DNA of 64,000 bases. Source: Treponema zioleckii (GTDB taxonomy: Bacteria > Spirochaetota > Spirochaetia > Treponematales > Treponemataceae). Location of the stretch: the NCBI RefSeq assembly GCF_014737315.1, contig NZ_JPUF01000002.1:1-64000 (forward strand), given 5' to 3'. The notes beneath the pieces were generated by a model. That model was not told the DNA's origin and did no database searches. It saw nothing but the letters and a program-made list of their open reading frames with translations. Every line of letters begins with the position of its first letter. The first letter of the stretch is position 1. The position numbers and the translations under genes were made by a program. Below are positions 43,214-52,122 of this stretch, in pieces.

Positions 43214-45136
43214 ATGGCTTATGTAGCAAGTAATATTCAGGTTTTGAAAGAACTTGAACCTGTTCGTAAAAGACCTGGTATGTATATCGGATCTACAGGT
43301 CCTCAGGGACTTCATCATCTTGTTTATGAAGTTGTGGATAACAGTATTGACGAAGCCATGGCAGGATTCTGCGATACGATTACAGTTGCGCTTGAGCGTG
43401 ATGATATTGTGCGTGTCGAGGACAACGGACGGGGTATTCCTGTTGATATGCATCCGACCGAGCATGTTTCTGCATTGGAGCTTGTTCTTACAAGACTTCA
43501 TGCCGGCGGAAAATTCGACAAGGGGTCATACAAAGTTTCTGGTGGTTTACACGGTGTCGGTGTTTCCTGCGTAAATGCCCTTTCAACGTGGCTTGAGGCT
43601 ACTGTAAGCCGCGACGGTCATATTTACCGCCAGAGATACGAAATTGGTATTCCTAAGAGCAAAGTCGAAGTTATTGGCGACACAGACAAGCATGGAACTA
43701 CAATCCGCTGGAAGGCCGACGCTGATATTTTTAAAGAGACCACGACTTACGATTATGATGTTCTGAACAATCGTCTTCGGGAGCTTGCGTTCCTTAACAG
43801 CGGAATTACGATTATCTTCCGTGATGAGCGTCTTGAGACTCCAAAAGAAGAAATCCTTCGTTATGAAGGCGGTCTCGTCCACTATGTAAAAGAAATCAAC
43901 GCACATACAAAAAGTAAATTCTACTATCCTGACGAGCCGATTTTTATTACTGGCGAAAAGGACGGAGTTATTACTGAACTTGCCTTCCAATATAACGATG
44001 GATATTCAGAGAATATCAAAACCTTTGTAAACGACATTAACACTCGCGACGGTGGAACTCACCTTGATGGATTCAAGTCGGCTTTGCTTTATGTTTTGAA
44101 TAAGTCTTTTGAAGCAAATGAAAAGCTGAAGAAAAAAATTGATAAAGATGAGCGACTCACAGGCGATGATGTTCGTTCTGGAATTGTGGCAGTTTTGTCG
44201 ATGAAGGTTCCGGAACCGGAATTCGTTGGTCAGACAAAAGACCGATTGGGAAATACGGAAGTTCGTTCTATTGTTGATGCTCTTGTAAAAGAAAAACTTA
44301 CTATATTCTTTGAGCTGAATCCTCAGATTCTCGAAAAAGTTCTTGAGAAAGCTGTTGCCGAGGCAAGTGCACGAATTGCCGCACGAAAGGCAAAGGATGC
44401 CAGCCGAAAAAAGACTCTTGCTGATTCGTTTGGAAAACCGGAAAAACTTTCTGACTGTTCTTTAAAAGATCCGGAGATTTGCGAAGTTTACATCGTAGAG
44501 GGTGATTCTGCGGGTGGTTCTGCAAAGAAAGGGCGAGACTCAAAGACTCAGGCGATTTTGCCTCTTTGGGGAAAAATGCTCAACGTTGAGAAAGTTGCAG
44601 CTGACAAGGTTGTGAACAACGACAAGCTTGAGCCTGTAATCGCGACTCTTGGTGCAGGTTTTGGAAAAGACTTTAATATCGAAAAAATCCGCTATCATAA
44701 AATCATCATAATGGCCGATGCCGATGTTGATGGCTCTCATATCCGAACGCTTTTGCTCACGTTCTTCTTTAGGTATATGCCGGAGATTATTGAGCGCGGT
44801 TACGTTTATTTGGCTATGCCTCCGCTCTTTAAGATTCAGCTCGGAAAACAGAAGCCGATTTACGTTTATACCGACGAGGAAAAGGCCGAAGTTCTTGCAT
44901 CTCTTGGTGAGAATGCCGAAAAGGCTAATGTTCAGCGGTACAAAGGTCTTGGTGAAATGTCGGGCGACCAGCTTTGGGAAACCACGATGGATCCTGCAAA
45001 CCGCAAGATGAAGGTCGTTACGATTCCTGATGCGGAAGCCGCTGACGCAATCTTTAAGGTCTGCATGGGCGAGGAAGTTGAGCCAAGACGTAAGTTCATT
45101 GAGGAAAACGCAACCTACGCAAATCTTGATGTTTAA
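43214..45136 (+). CDS. gyrB: DNA gyrase subunit B
   Basis: The ATPase subunit of the enzyme that adds negative supercoils. The 640-residue protein has the GHKL ATPase domain (VYEVVDNSIDEAMAG near 37-51, VEDNGRGIPVD near 71-81, GLHGVGVSCVNAL near 114-126), the transducer, and a TOPRIM domain with EGDSAGGSAKKGRDSKTQAILPL (about 430-452) and DADVDGSHIRTLLLTFFFR (about 504-522). The length is that of the short GyrB form. RBS AAGGAATTC. Divergent from dnaA; gyrA follows. Confidence 0.97.
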   Translation: MAYVASNIQVLKELEPVRKRPGMYIGSTGPQGLHHLVYEVVDNSIDEAMAGFCDTITVALERDDIVRVEDNGRGIPVDMHPTEHVSALELVLTRLHAGGKFDKGSYKVSGGLHGVGVSCVNALSTWLEATVSRDGHIYRQRYEIGIPKSKVEVIGDTDKHGTTIRWKADADIFKETTTYDYDVLNNRLRELAFLNSGITIIFRDERLETPKEEILRYEGGLVHYVKEINAHTKSKFYYPDEPIFITGEKDGVITELAFQYNDGYSENIKTFVNDINTRDGGTHLDGFKSALLYVLNKSFEANEKLKKKIDKDERLTGDDVRSGIVAVLSMKVPEPEFVGQTKDRLGNTEVRSIVDALVKEKLTIFFELNPQILEKVLEKAVAEASARIAARKAKDASRKKTLADSFGKPEKLSDCSLKDPEICEVYIVEGDSAGGSAKKGRDSKTQAILPLWGKMLNVEKVAADKVVNNDKLEPVIATLGAGFGKDFNIEKIRYHKIIIMADADVDGSHIRTLLLTFFFRYMPEIIERGYVYLAMPPLFKIQLGKQKPIYVYTDEEKAEVLASLGENAEKANVQRYKGLGEMSGDQLWETTMDPANRKMKVVTIPDAEAADAIFKVCMGEEVEPRRKFIEENATYANLDV

Positions 45137-45187
45137 TTGGCGGCTCTAAAAAAAATCGAATTGTAAATTATTGACGGGTAAAAATAG

Positions 45188-47677
45188 ATGGAAGAAATCA
45201 AAACAGAAGAGGGCGGAACCGTAATTCCGATTCCAATCGAAAAAGAAGTTAAACAGGCTTACATTGATTATTCAATGTCTGTAATTGTTCAACGAGCTTT
45301 GCCGGACGTTCGCGACGGGTTGAAGCCGGTTCATCGCCGAATTCTTTATGCGATGGACGAGTTGAACCTCCGAAGTTCAGGTGCGACTCGAAAATGTGCA
45401 AAAATCGTTGGTGACGTGCTCGGAAAATATCATCCTCATGGTGATGCTTCTGTTTATGACGCTCTTGTTCGTCTTGGTCAGGATTTTGCCCAGCGTTACA
45501 CTGTAATAACTCCTCAAGGAAACTTTGGTACTCAGGCTGGTGACCCTGCTGCTGCATACCGATACACCGAGGCGAAGATGGCAAAAATCGCCGAGGAAAT
45601 GGTTGCTGATATCGATAAAGATACTGTCCGCATGGATCCTAACTTTGATGAAACTGTAAAGGAGCCGGCTGTTCTTCCTGGAAAATTTCCGTTCCTTTTG
45701 TGTAACGGTACAACAGGTATTGCCGTTGGTATGGCGACAAATATGCCTTCTCACAATCTTCGCGAAGTTGCTGCTGCAATCGGAGCGTATATTGATAATC
45801 CAGAGATTTCTGTTGATGAACTTATGCATTACATCAAAGGACCTGATTTTCCTACAGGCGGAGTAATTTACGGTACATCTGGATTCAAGAAGGCTTACCG
45901 AACGGGGCGTGGAAAAGTTACAATCCGTTCTAAGTTCATTATTGAAACTGACAAGCACGGTAAGGAATCAATTGTATTTACGGAAGTTCCTTACGGCGTA
46001 AATACATCTAATATCATAAAGAAAATTACTGATCTTGCCCGCGACAAAGTTATTGAGGGAATTGCCGGAGCTAATGACGAAACTTCCGACCGCGTTGGTA
46101 TGCGACTTGTCGTTGACTTAAAGAAAAATGCCGTTACAAAAATCGTATTGAATCAGCTTTTTGCAAAAACTGAGTTGCAGTCGAATTTCGGTATAATTAA
46201 CTTGGCACTTGTTCCTGACCATGCTCATGGTGATGCGCTTAGGCCTCAGGTGCTTACGTTAAAGCAGCTCATTCAGCACTTCGTTGACCATCGCGACATC
46301 GTGGTTACGCGAAGGACACAGTATGAATTGAAGCAGGCTCTTGCGCGTGCTCATATTCTTGAAGCCCTTATCGTTGCAGTTGACGCAATTGATGAAGTTA
46401 TAAAAATCATCCGGGGAAGCCGTGACGTTCAGGATGCCAAGAATAATTTGGCAAAACGTTTTGAATTTGATGATGTTCAGACTCAGGCTATTGTTGATAT
46501 GCCGCTCAAGCGACTTACTCACCTGCAGATTGATGAACTCAAAAAAGAAATGGCCGAATTGAAGGCTTTGATTGCCCACTTGGAAGACTTGCTTGCCCAT
46601 CACGAGAAAATTCTTGCAATTGTAAAGGACGAGACTAACGAGCTTGCCGCAAAATATGGCGATGACAGAAAAACTCAGATTGTCGCTGACGAAGTTGAGC
46701 AGATTAATATGGAAGATATGATTAAGGAAGAGGAAGTCGTTGTTCTGATTTCTAAACTTGGTTATATCAAGCGCGTTCCGCTCACGCAGTATAAACAGCA
46801 GGCTAGGGGAGGCAAAGGAAGTCTTAGTGCGAACCTTATTGCCGAAGATTATGTTTCTCAGATTTTTATCGCAACTACCCATGCTTACATTACGTTCATC
46901 TCGAACGAAGGAAAGGCTTATTGGATTAAGGTTCATGAGATTCCTGAAGCTAGCCGTGTGAGCCGTGGTTCGCATATTAAATCGTTGTTGCAGGTTTCTG
47001 CAAACGAAGAGATTACTACAATCGTTACGATGAAAGATTTCAGGGATTCTCAGTATTTGTTTATGGCGACAGCGAACGGTGTCGTAAAAAAGAGTCCTAT
47101 TTCAGAATTTGCGAATGCACGAAACCGTGGCATTATTGCAATCCGACTTAAGGATGGCGATAGACTTGTTGCTACGATTTTGTCTAGCGGTAGTGATGAT
47201 ATTATGCTAGTCACGCGTAAAGGTAAGGCACTCAGAATGAATGAAGATGAGGTTCGTTCAATGGGACGGGCATCTTCTGGCGTTACTGGAATCAAGTTGA
47301 TGGAAGGTGATGAGCTTGCTGCTGCTATTTGTGTTCAAGAAAACACAGATGCGCTCATCATAACAGAACGTGGTCTTGGTAAACGCGTTGATTTTGATGA
47401 GTTTGCTGCTCATGGGCGAGGAACTGGCGGTCAGCGTATTTTTGGAAATACAGATGCAAAGGGCGAAGTAATTGGCGCTCTTGCCATTGCAGAGACTGAT
47501 GAAGTTATTTGTATGACTGGACAAGGAAAAACCGTGCGTGTTAAGGCTTCTTCTATTTCTAAACAGGGGCGTGATGCCAGCGGAACAAGGGTTATAAATA
47601 TTGATGATCCTGATTATGTAGTTGGATTCGACAGAGTTGTTCAGGATTCTGATGATATGGAAAACTCTGTAGAATAG
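45188..47677 (+). CDS. gyrA: DNA gyrase subunit A
   Basis: The breakage-reunion subunit of gyrase. The 829-residue protein has the winged-helix active site with Y126 (AAAYRYTEAKM), the quinolone pocket HPHGDASVYD (82-91), a coiled coil, and a C-terminal beta-pinwheel with the GyrA box QARGGKG (about 537-543), which marks gyrase rather than topo IV. The residue matching E. coli S83 is Ala (A87). gyrB is 51 bp upstream, so they are probably co-transcribed. Confidence 0.97.
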   Translation: MEEIKTEEGGTVIPIPIEKEVKQAYIDYSMSVIVQRALPDVRDGLKPVHRRILYAMDELNLRSSGATRKCAKIVGDVLGKYHPHGDASVYDALVRLGQDFAQRYTVITPQGNFGTQAGDPAAAYRYTEAKMAKIAEEMVADIDKDTVRMDPNFDETVKEPAVLPGKFPFLLCNGTTGIAVGMATNMPSHNLREVAAAIGAYIDNPEISVDELMHYIKGPDFPTGGVIYGTSGFKKAYRTGRGKVTIRSKFIIETDKHGKESIVFTEVPYGVNTSNIIKKITDLARDKVIEGIAGANDETSDRVGMRLVVDLKKNAVTKIVLNQLFAKTELQSNFGIINLALVPDHAHGDALRPQVLTLKQLIQHFVDHRDIVVTRRTQYELKQALARAHILEALIVAVDAIDEVIKIIRGSRDVQDAKNNLAKRFEFDDVQTQAIVDMPLKRLTHLQIDELKKEMAELKALIAHLEDLLAHHEKILAIVKDETNELAAKYGDDRKTQIVADEVEQINMEDMIKEEEVVVLISKLGYIKRVPLTQYKQQARGGKGSLSANLIAEDYVSQIFIATTHAYITFISNEGKAYWIKVHEIPEASRVSRGSHIKSLLQVSANEEITTIVTMKDFRDSQYLFMATANGVVKKSPISEFANARNRGIIAIRLKDGDRLVATILSSGSDDIMLVTRKGKALRMNEDEVRSMGRASSGVTGIKLMEGDELAAAICVQENTDALIITERGLGKRVDFDEFAAHGRGTGGQRIFGNTDAKGEVIGALAIAETDEVICMTGQGKTVRVKASSISKQGRDASGTRVINIDDPDYVVGFDRVVQDSDDMENSVE

Positions 47678-47755
47678 AGCCGTGGTTCCAGTTTATTTGC
47701 AAGTTGCTTGGGGGAGGTGCTGCAAATAAAAGATTTATAAATATTTATCAGGCAC

Positions 47756-47780
47756 AGGTCAGAAAGAAATTTTCTGACCT
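47756..47780 (+). terminator. Intrinsic terminator of gyrBA
   Basis: A 10-bp perfect stem AGGTCAGAAA / TTTCTGACCT, then seven T. About 80 bp after the gyrA stop. Confidence 0.9.
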
Positions 47781-47873
47781 TTTTTTATTTTTCTTGCATT
47801 TCTTTGTGTTTTGTTTCAAAGTCGTTTTTTTTGATAACTTCCGTTCATTTGTTTTATAATTCTAGAGCAAAAA

Positions 47874-47889
47874 GTTTTCACGTGAAACA
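47874..47889. promoter_or_regulatory. parS-like site 1
   Basis: GTTTTCACGTGAAACA matches the known bacterial parS consensus TGTTTCACGTGAAACA at 14 of 16 positions, with the CACGTG core and right arm perfect. It would bind ParB; no parB gene is in the window. Confidence 0.7.
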
Positions 47890-48162
47890 TTTTATGTTGG
47901 CATGTTTTGAACTGTTATGCCTTGCCGGATTGTAATACTCAGTTGGTTCAGCCGGGGAGTGTGTGTTCTCTTTGCAATTCTGCTTGATTTTTATAACGCC
48001 GAATCTGTTTTTATCGTTCTGGCATTAAGAATTTTATCTGTCTGCGAAGCTGGAAAAATCTCTGAATCCAAATGCTGAAATAAATTCAATATGCAAAAGA
48101 AAAGTTTTTAATTACTTCCTTTTTCATTGTTGGTGAGTAACTCAAAATATTTTTACTAATAT

Positions 48163-48178
48163 GGTTTCACGTGAAACA
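48163..48178. promoter_or_regulatory. parS-like site 2
   Basis: GGTTTCACGTGAAACA matches the parS consensus at 15 of 16 positions. It is the best of the three sites, 289 bp from site 1. Confidence 0.85.
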
Positions 48179-48338
48179 TGTTTGTATTAAAAGATGCGAT
48201 GTTGTTATTTTTTTTGTCACAATTTCTTTTCCGTAGAATTCCAAATTAATGGATTGAAAAACAAGCTTTAGATCTGAGAGCGGTTTTTATGCTGCATAAT
48301 CGGATTAAAATTCAAAAACTTTAGAACGGAGCTTTTAT

Positions 48339-48354
48339 ATTTTCACGTGAAACA
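48339..48354. promoter_or_regulatory. parS-like site 3
   Basis: ATTTTCACGTGAAACA matches the parS consensus at 14 of 16 positions. It lies about 95 bp before the first DnaA box. Confidence 0.7.
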
Positions 48355-48410
48355 TTTTTTATGTGTTTTGGGTAGAATGTTTTAGTCGTGCTTTTTTAGA
48401 GGCAGATTTT

Positions 48411-48545
48411 ATATTAAATTTGTTTAATACCTATCGTAAGGTAGGAGTTATCCACAATTTGTTAGAAAATGTTCGTGTTTTGTGGATAACTAATAAATGA
48501 TAGTTATGAGTTATCCACAATTTTTTCACAAAATGTGGATAACTA
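48411..48545. other. Predicted oriC: DnaA-box cluster with AT-rich element
   Basis: Four exact DnaA boxes: TTATCCACA at 48448-48456 and 48511-48519, and its reverse complement TGTGGATAA at 48481-48489 and 48534-48542. They form two inward-facing pairs. An AT-rich stretch (GATTTTATATTAAATTTG) lies just upstream at about 48415-48435 and could be the unwinding element. Together with parS sites and gyrBA/dnaA nearby this is the best oriC candidate. Confidence 0.8.
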
Positions 48546-48558
48546 TCGATTGTAAGTG

Positions 48559-48957
48559 TTATTTTAACGAAGCTGGCCCGAATCCTTGGGCAAGAAGTTC
48601 GTTCAATTTGTTTACTTTAAAGTTTCCCACATTGTTTGAACATAGAATCGTTAGCTCAGGTGCGAATTCATAAAGAAATTGTCTGCACATTCCGCAAGGC
48701 GTGCATGTTTGCTCTGAAGAGCCTGCGATTGCAATCTTCTTGAACTTTATGTGCCCTTCGCTTATTGCTTTTGATGCAGCTGTTCTTTCTCCGCATAATC
48801 CGCATGGATAAGATGCGCTTTCGATGTTGCATCCTGTAAAAATAGCTCCGTCTTCACAGAGAAGAGCTGCCCCGACTTTATAATTTGAATATGGGGCGTA
48901 TGAATTCTTTCGGGCGTCAAGTGCCATTTGCACAAGTTCTTTATCTGTTGGTTCCAT
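48559..48957 (-). CDS. cdd: Cytidine deaminase
   Basis: Converts cytidine and deoxycytidine to uridine forms in pyrimidine salvage. The 132-residue protein is of the small tetrameric class. Zinc ligands are C55 (PCGLCGERTA), C88 and C91 (CTPCGMCRQ), with catalytic E57; the usual CAE is CGE here. FxVGA-type ALLCEDGAIFTGCNIESASY precedes. Length fits. It converges on gyrA across the origin region. Confidence 0.95.
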   Translation of the reverse strand: MEPTDKELVQMALDARKNSYAPYSNYKVGAALLCEDGAIFTGCNIESASYPCGLCGERTAASKAISEGHIKFKKIAIAGSSEQTCTPCGMCRQFLYEFAPELTILCSNNVGNFKVNKLNELLAQGFGPASLK

Positions 48958-49211
48958 TTGTTTGCTCCTTTTTCGATTCAGGCGATTGCGAGTTTTCTGT
49001 CAGCAGCAATCAGCAGGCTGGTATATGAGATTTATGGTACTTTTGCCAGCCGTAAACTCGGAGGGCCTGTAAAAATGCGTGAGGTTTTCTTTTATTATAA
49101 ACGGATTTTTTAAAGTGAGGAAATATTAGAAGTTATTTTTTGCCTTTTCCCGTGAAAAATAAATTTCCTTAAATCAAATCTTTTTTAGAGAACTTATATT
49201 AAAATAGAATT

Positions 49212-50423
49212 ATGATTCCAGAAAAATTGTATGAATTGGCAGTTCACTTTTATGAAGTGAAACTTTGGAAAAAACTTTGTGATTCTCAGGTGTTTGCGGT
49301 TCAGCTTTCTAGCGGAGAGAACGCTTTTTGCACGGTTCTGGGACGGAACGGTGCGCAGTTTGCGATAGCCATTTATTTGGGAGATAAAGGCTGGCAATCT
49401 TTTTTGCGTTTTTCGAGTTTGGAGAATATGGACACGAGTGCCAACGCCCAGGAAAAGCTTTTCTCGAATGAGTGTCTTATGCTTTCGTTTGAGAGCGAGA
49501 ATTTCTTGAGCGATGAAGAACTTTTGGAAATCAAGGAATTCTGCAAAAAACGGAAGATTTTGTTTTTGGGGGAAAATGATTACCCGAAATTTTTCAAATT
49601 TGAAAAAAACAAGAATCCCAATTCCAATTTTACGGACGAGGATTTTGGTATTTTTGAGGAAGTTCTCACAACGATTTTGATGATTGATTCAAATGATGAT
49701 TTTGAGAATCTTTACATCGAGGAGTTTTTTAAAAATTACACAATAAAAAAATTCATTCGAAACGGGAATTTTATTACTAGCACAAAGCTGAAAGTTGCCG
49801 ATTCAATTTGCGAGACTTTTTCGGAAGTGCTTTTTTTGAACGAGCCAGTCGCAAAAAAAATTGCTTCGCTTGAAAAATCCGGCTCAGTTTTTTGCGACGT
49901 GATGTTTGCTCAAAGTGCTTGTTGGCGGGATGAAAGCCATGGTTCCCAGGTTCCTTATGTAATGATTTCTGTGACGGACGGAGGAAAGCTTTTTGATTTT
50001 GCGTATATTTTTGATTTTGAGGAAGAATCTGGCGAATTGCTCCGGAGTTTTGTCTCAAAAGTTACTTTGTCCGAAAAATGTTGCTCTTCGATTCTAGTTA
50101 GAAATGTTCGAACGAAACTTATTTTTGCTGATTTTTGCAAGAAAACAGGAATTACATTGAAATTGTGTGATTCTCTGCCGTACATTGACGGTGTTTATAA
50201 TGAATTGTGCCAGATTGCTGGGGAGAAGCTTTTTGATGTCGAAGATGATTTGAGCGATAAAGTTATAGAAGATTTGAACAGTCGTCTTTGCGACATGACT
50301 TTGACAGAGATGCGGGAACTTCCTCCGAATATAATCAAGATTGCAATGTCGTTGATTGGAAAGCACGTTCTTTTAAGCGAAATCGAAATAAAGCTCCGTA
50401 ACCTAAATAAGAAAAATCTCTAA
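49212..50423 (+). CDS. Cytosolic protein of unknown function
   Basis: A 403-residue protein with no signal or TM segment. The start (MIPEKLYELAVHFYEVKLWKKLCDSQVFAVQLSSGE, AFCTVLGRNGAQFAIAIYLGDKGWQSF) matches a family of long uncharacterised cytosolic proteins of anaerobes (DUF7309/DUF6930-like, from memory). The remainder is mixed alpha/beta, with Cys and Phe spread through it. The function is unknown. No strong RBS is seen; a TATTAAAAT promoter-like box lies close to the ATG. Confidence 0.7.
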   Translation: MIPEKLYELAVHFYEVKLWKKLCDSQVFAVQLSSGENAFCTVLGRNGAQFAIAIYLGDKGWQSFLRFSSLENMDTSANAQEKLFSNECLMLSFESENFLSDEELLEIKEFCKKRKILFLGENDYPKFFKFEKNKNPNSNFTDEDFGIFEEVLTTILMIDSNDDFENLYIEEFFKNYTIKKFIRNGNFITSTKLKVADSICETFSEVLFLNEPVAKKIASLEKSGSVFCDVMFAQSACWRDESHGSQVPYVMISVTDGGKLFDFAYIFDFEEESGELLRSFVSKVTLSEKCCSSILVRNVRTKLIFADFCKKTGITLKLCDSLPYIDGVYNELCQIAGEKLFDVEDDLSDKVIEDLNSRLCDMTLTEMRELPPNIIKIAMSLIGKHVLLSEIEIKLRNLNKKNL

Positions 50424-50510
50424 ATTCTCCATAAAATTATGAAAATTTTCTTAAATTTTGAATGACAAATAGAATTTTCTTTTGTAGAATTCCGAGTGGA
50501 GGAATTTATT

Positions 50511-50858
50511 ATGAGGGAAAGAGTAAAAAAAGTTTTTGCCCTGATTGCGGCGTTCGTCATGGCATTTGCCATTTTTGGTTGTAAAAAAGAAGAAGTTAAT
50601 CCTATTAAGGGACATACTTATTCGGCTGTGCTTGCCAACAACAGTGTTTTAAAAGTTCGTTTTGCAGAAAAAGTTATAGACTTGTATCTGGACGATACTC
50701 ATATTGAAGAGACCGACGTTTATGAGGTGAACTTTGAAAAGAAAATTGTTTCTTTTAGAAAGGGTGACCAAAAAATTTCCCTTATTTATGCGGAAGATGG
50801 AAGTCAGATTTCGGGAAATATAGACGGTGAGTCGGTAACATTAAAAAGAAATAACTAA
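50511..50858 (+). CDS. Small lipoprotein of unknown function
   Basis: A 115-residue lipoprotein. I chose the ATG at 50511, after GGAGGAATTTATT; an in-frame GTG lies upstream at 50496. The signal peptide is hydrophobic (8-23) with lipobox IFGC, and the Cys (about 24) is followed by KKEE. The rest is beta-rich, with SAVLANNSVLKVRFAEK and a repeated turn pattern typical of small treponemal lipoproteins. Ends at a strong terminator. Confidence 0.85.
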   Translation: MRERVKKVFALIAAFVMAFAIFGCKKEEVNPIKGHTYSAVLANNSVLKVRFAEKVIDLYLDDTHIEETDVYEVNFEKKIVSFRKGDQKISLIYAEDGSQISGNIDGESVTLKRNN

Positions 50859-50954
50859 CCTGGCCGAATGTCGAGTTTTTTAATCAGCTTAAAATATGCG
50901 TTCACTACCAGAAAAGCGCGTTTTGAAACTCGAAATTGAGCCTAACCTGATTTT

Positions 50955-50983
50955 GCAGGCTTTCTGGTTTTCAGAAAGCCTGC
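50955..50983. terminator. Intrinsic terminator
   Basis: A 12-bp perfect stem GCAGGCTTTCTG / CAGAAAGCCTGC with a 5-base loop, then TTTTTTTT. It ends the lipoprotein transcript about 95 bp after the stop. A short sequence before it (50880-50945) repeats the AACTCGAAATTGAGCCTAA motif also seen at 80-100. Confidence 0.9.
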
Positions 50984-51045
50984 TTTTTTTTGGATTTTAA
51001 CGATATAAAACAGACAAAAACTAAAAATTGAATTAAAATTAAAAA

Positions 51046-52122
51046 ATGATACAAAAAGTTCACGAATTATCAAAAGTTTTTCAATTGGAAGTTCTTGTTG
51101 TTGATGACTCTTCGATGATGCTTTCACTGGCAAAAAGAATCCTTGAATCTAAATATAAAGTCTCTTTGGCACAATCTGGCGAGGAGTGCCTTATTGCCGC
51201 AAAATTGCACAGTCCAAAGCTCATCCTGCTGGATGTTACAATGAAGGGAATGGACGGATTCAATGTTCTTCGTCTTTTAAAAAACAACGAATCTACATCG
51301 TCGATTCCTGTTATTCTTATGACAAGTGACGAGCATTCCGAAACTGAGATTCGCGGGTTGCATGAAGGCGCCGTGGATTTTATTACAAAACCGTTCAACC
51401 CGGAGATTTTGCTTCAGCGGGTTCAGAATACGATTGAGCTTTCGCTTCTGCAAAAAAACTTGCAGTTTGAAGTTGACAAGCAGGCCGAGAAAATTAAAAG
51501 TTTTGCCAGCCAGCTTATGCAAGCGTGTTCGAGCCTCGTAGATGCTAAAGACCATTACACGCGAGGTCATTCTGTTAGGGTTGCAAAATATTCGAGGGAG
51601 ATTGCAAGGCGGCTTGGTCGTTCCTCGCAGAATTTGGAAGATATTTATTCGATGGGGCTTTTGCACGACATTGGAAAACTTATTGTAGAAAAAAGCATTA
51701 TCCGAAAGAATTCTCGGCTCACTGACGAAGAATATACGAACATTAAAGAGCATACTATTGCCGGTTACAATTTTCTTAAAAGCATTAGTGAATTGCCGGG
51801 ACTCGCGATTGGGGCAAGATGGCACCATGAGCATTTTGATGGAACTGGATATCCCGACGGCTTAAAAGGTCCGCAGATTCCAGAGGATGCCAGAATCATT
51901 GCGATTGCGGACGCTTACGATGCTATGACTTCAAAACGAGCTTACACGCAGATTCGTCCGCAGGCTGAGGTTCGGGCGGAGATTATCCGCTGCCGAGGAA
52001 CTCATTTTGATCCTGCGGTTACGGATATTCTCGTTCAGATGATTGATGAAGACAAGGACTACAAGATGAACGAGGACGGTTGGAACGAAAGTCTTGTGGA
52101 ATCCCAGCCGGAATCAAAGTAA
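51046..52122 (+). CDS. Response regulator with HD-GYP domain
   Basis: A 358-residue signalling protein. The receiver has acidic D20/D21, phosphoacceptor D63 (LILLDVTMKGMDG) and K115. A short linker leads to an HD-GYP phosphodiesterase (about 165-345) with HDIGKL and HHEHFDGTGYPDGLKG intact, so it likely hydrolyses cyclic-di-GMP. The upstream sensor kinase is not adjacent. No strong RBS. The end overlaps the next gene, on the other strand, by 9 bp. Confidence 0.92.
   Translation: MIQKVHELSKVFQLEVLVVDDSSMMLSLAKRILESKYKVSLAQSGEECLIAAKLHSPKLILLDVTMKGMDGFNVLRLLKNNESTSSIPVILMTSDEHSETEIRGLHEGAVDFITKPFNPEILLQRVQNTIELSLLQKNLQFEVDKQAEKIKSFASQLMQACSSLVDAKDHYTRGHSVRVAKYSREIARRLGRSSQNLEDIYSMGLLHDIGKLIVEKSIIRKNSRLTDEEYTNIKEHTIAGYNFLKSISELPGLAIGARWHHEHFDGTGYPDGLKGPQIPEDARIIAIADAYDAMTSKRAYTQIRPQAEVRAEIIRCRGTHFDPAVTDILVQMIDEDKDYKMNEDGWNESLVESQPESK

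Larger units (their letters stand above)
47678..48558. other. Origin and centromere-like intergenic region
   Basis: An 880-bp gap between gyrA and cdd (converging). It contains the gyrA terminator, three parS-like palindromes and a cluster of four perfect DnaA boxes next to AT-rich DNA, described separately. No RNA gene was recognised. Short ORFs here (for example 47917-48078) have no RBS. Confidence 0.75.

Noticed and set aside
47917-48078. 53-codon ORF in the origin region
   Set aside because: No RBS, no recognisable sequence, lies between parS-like sites; likely chance.
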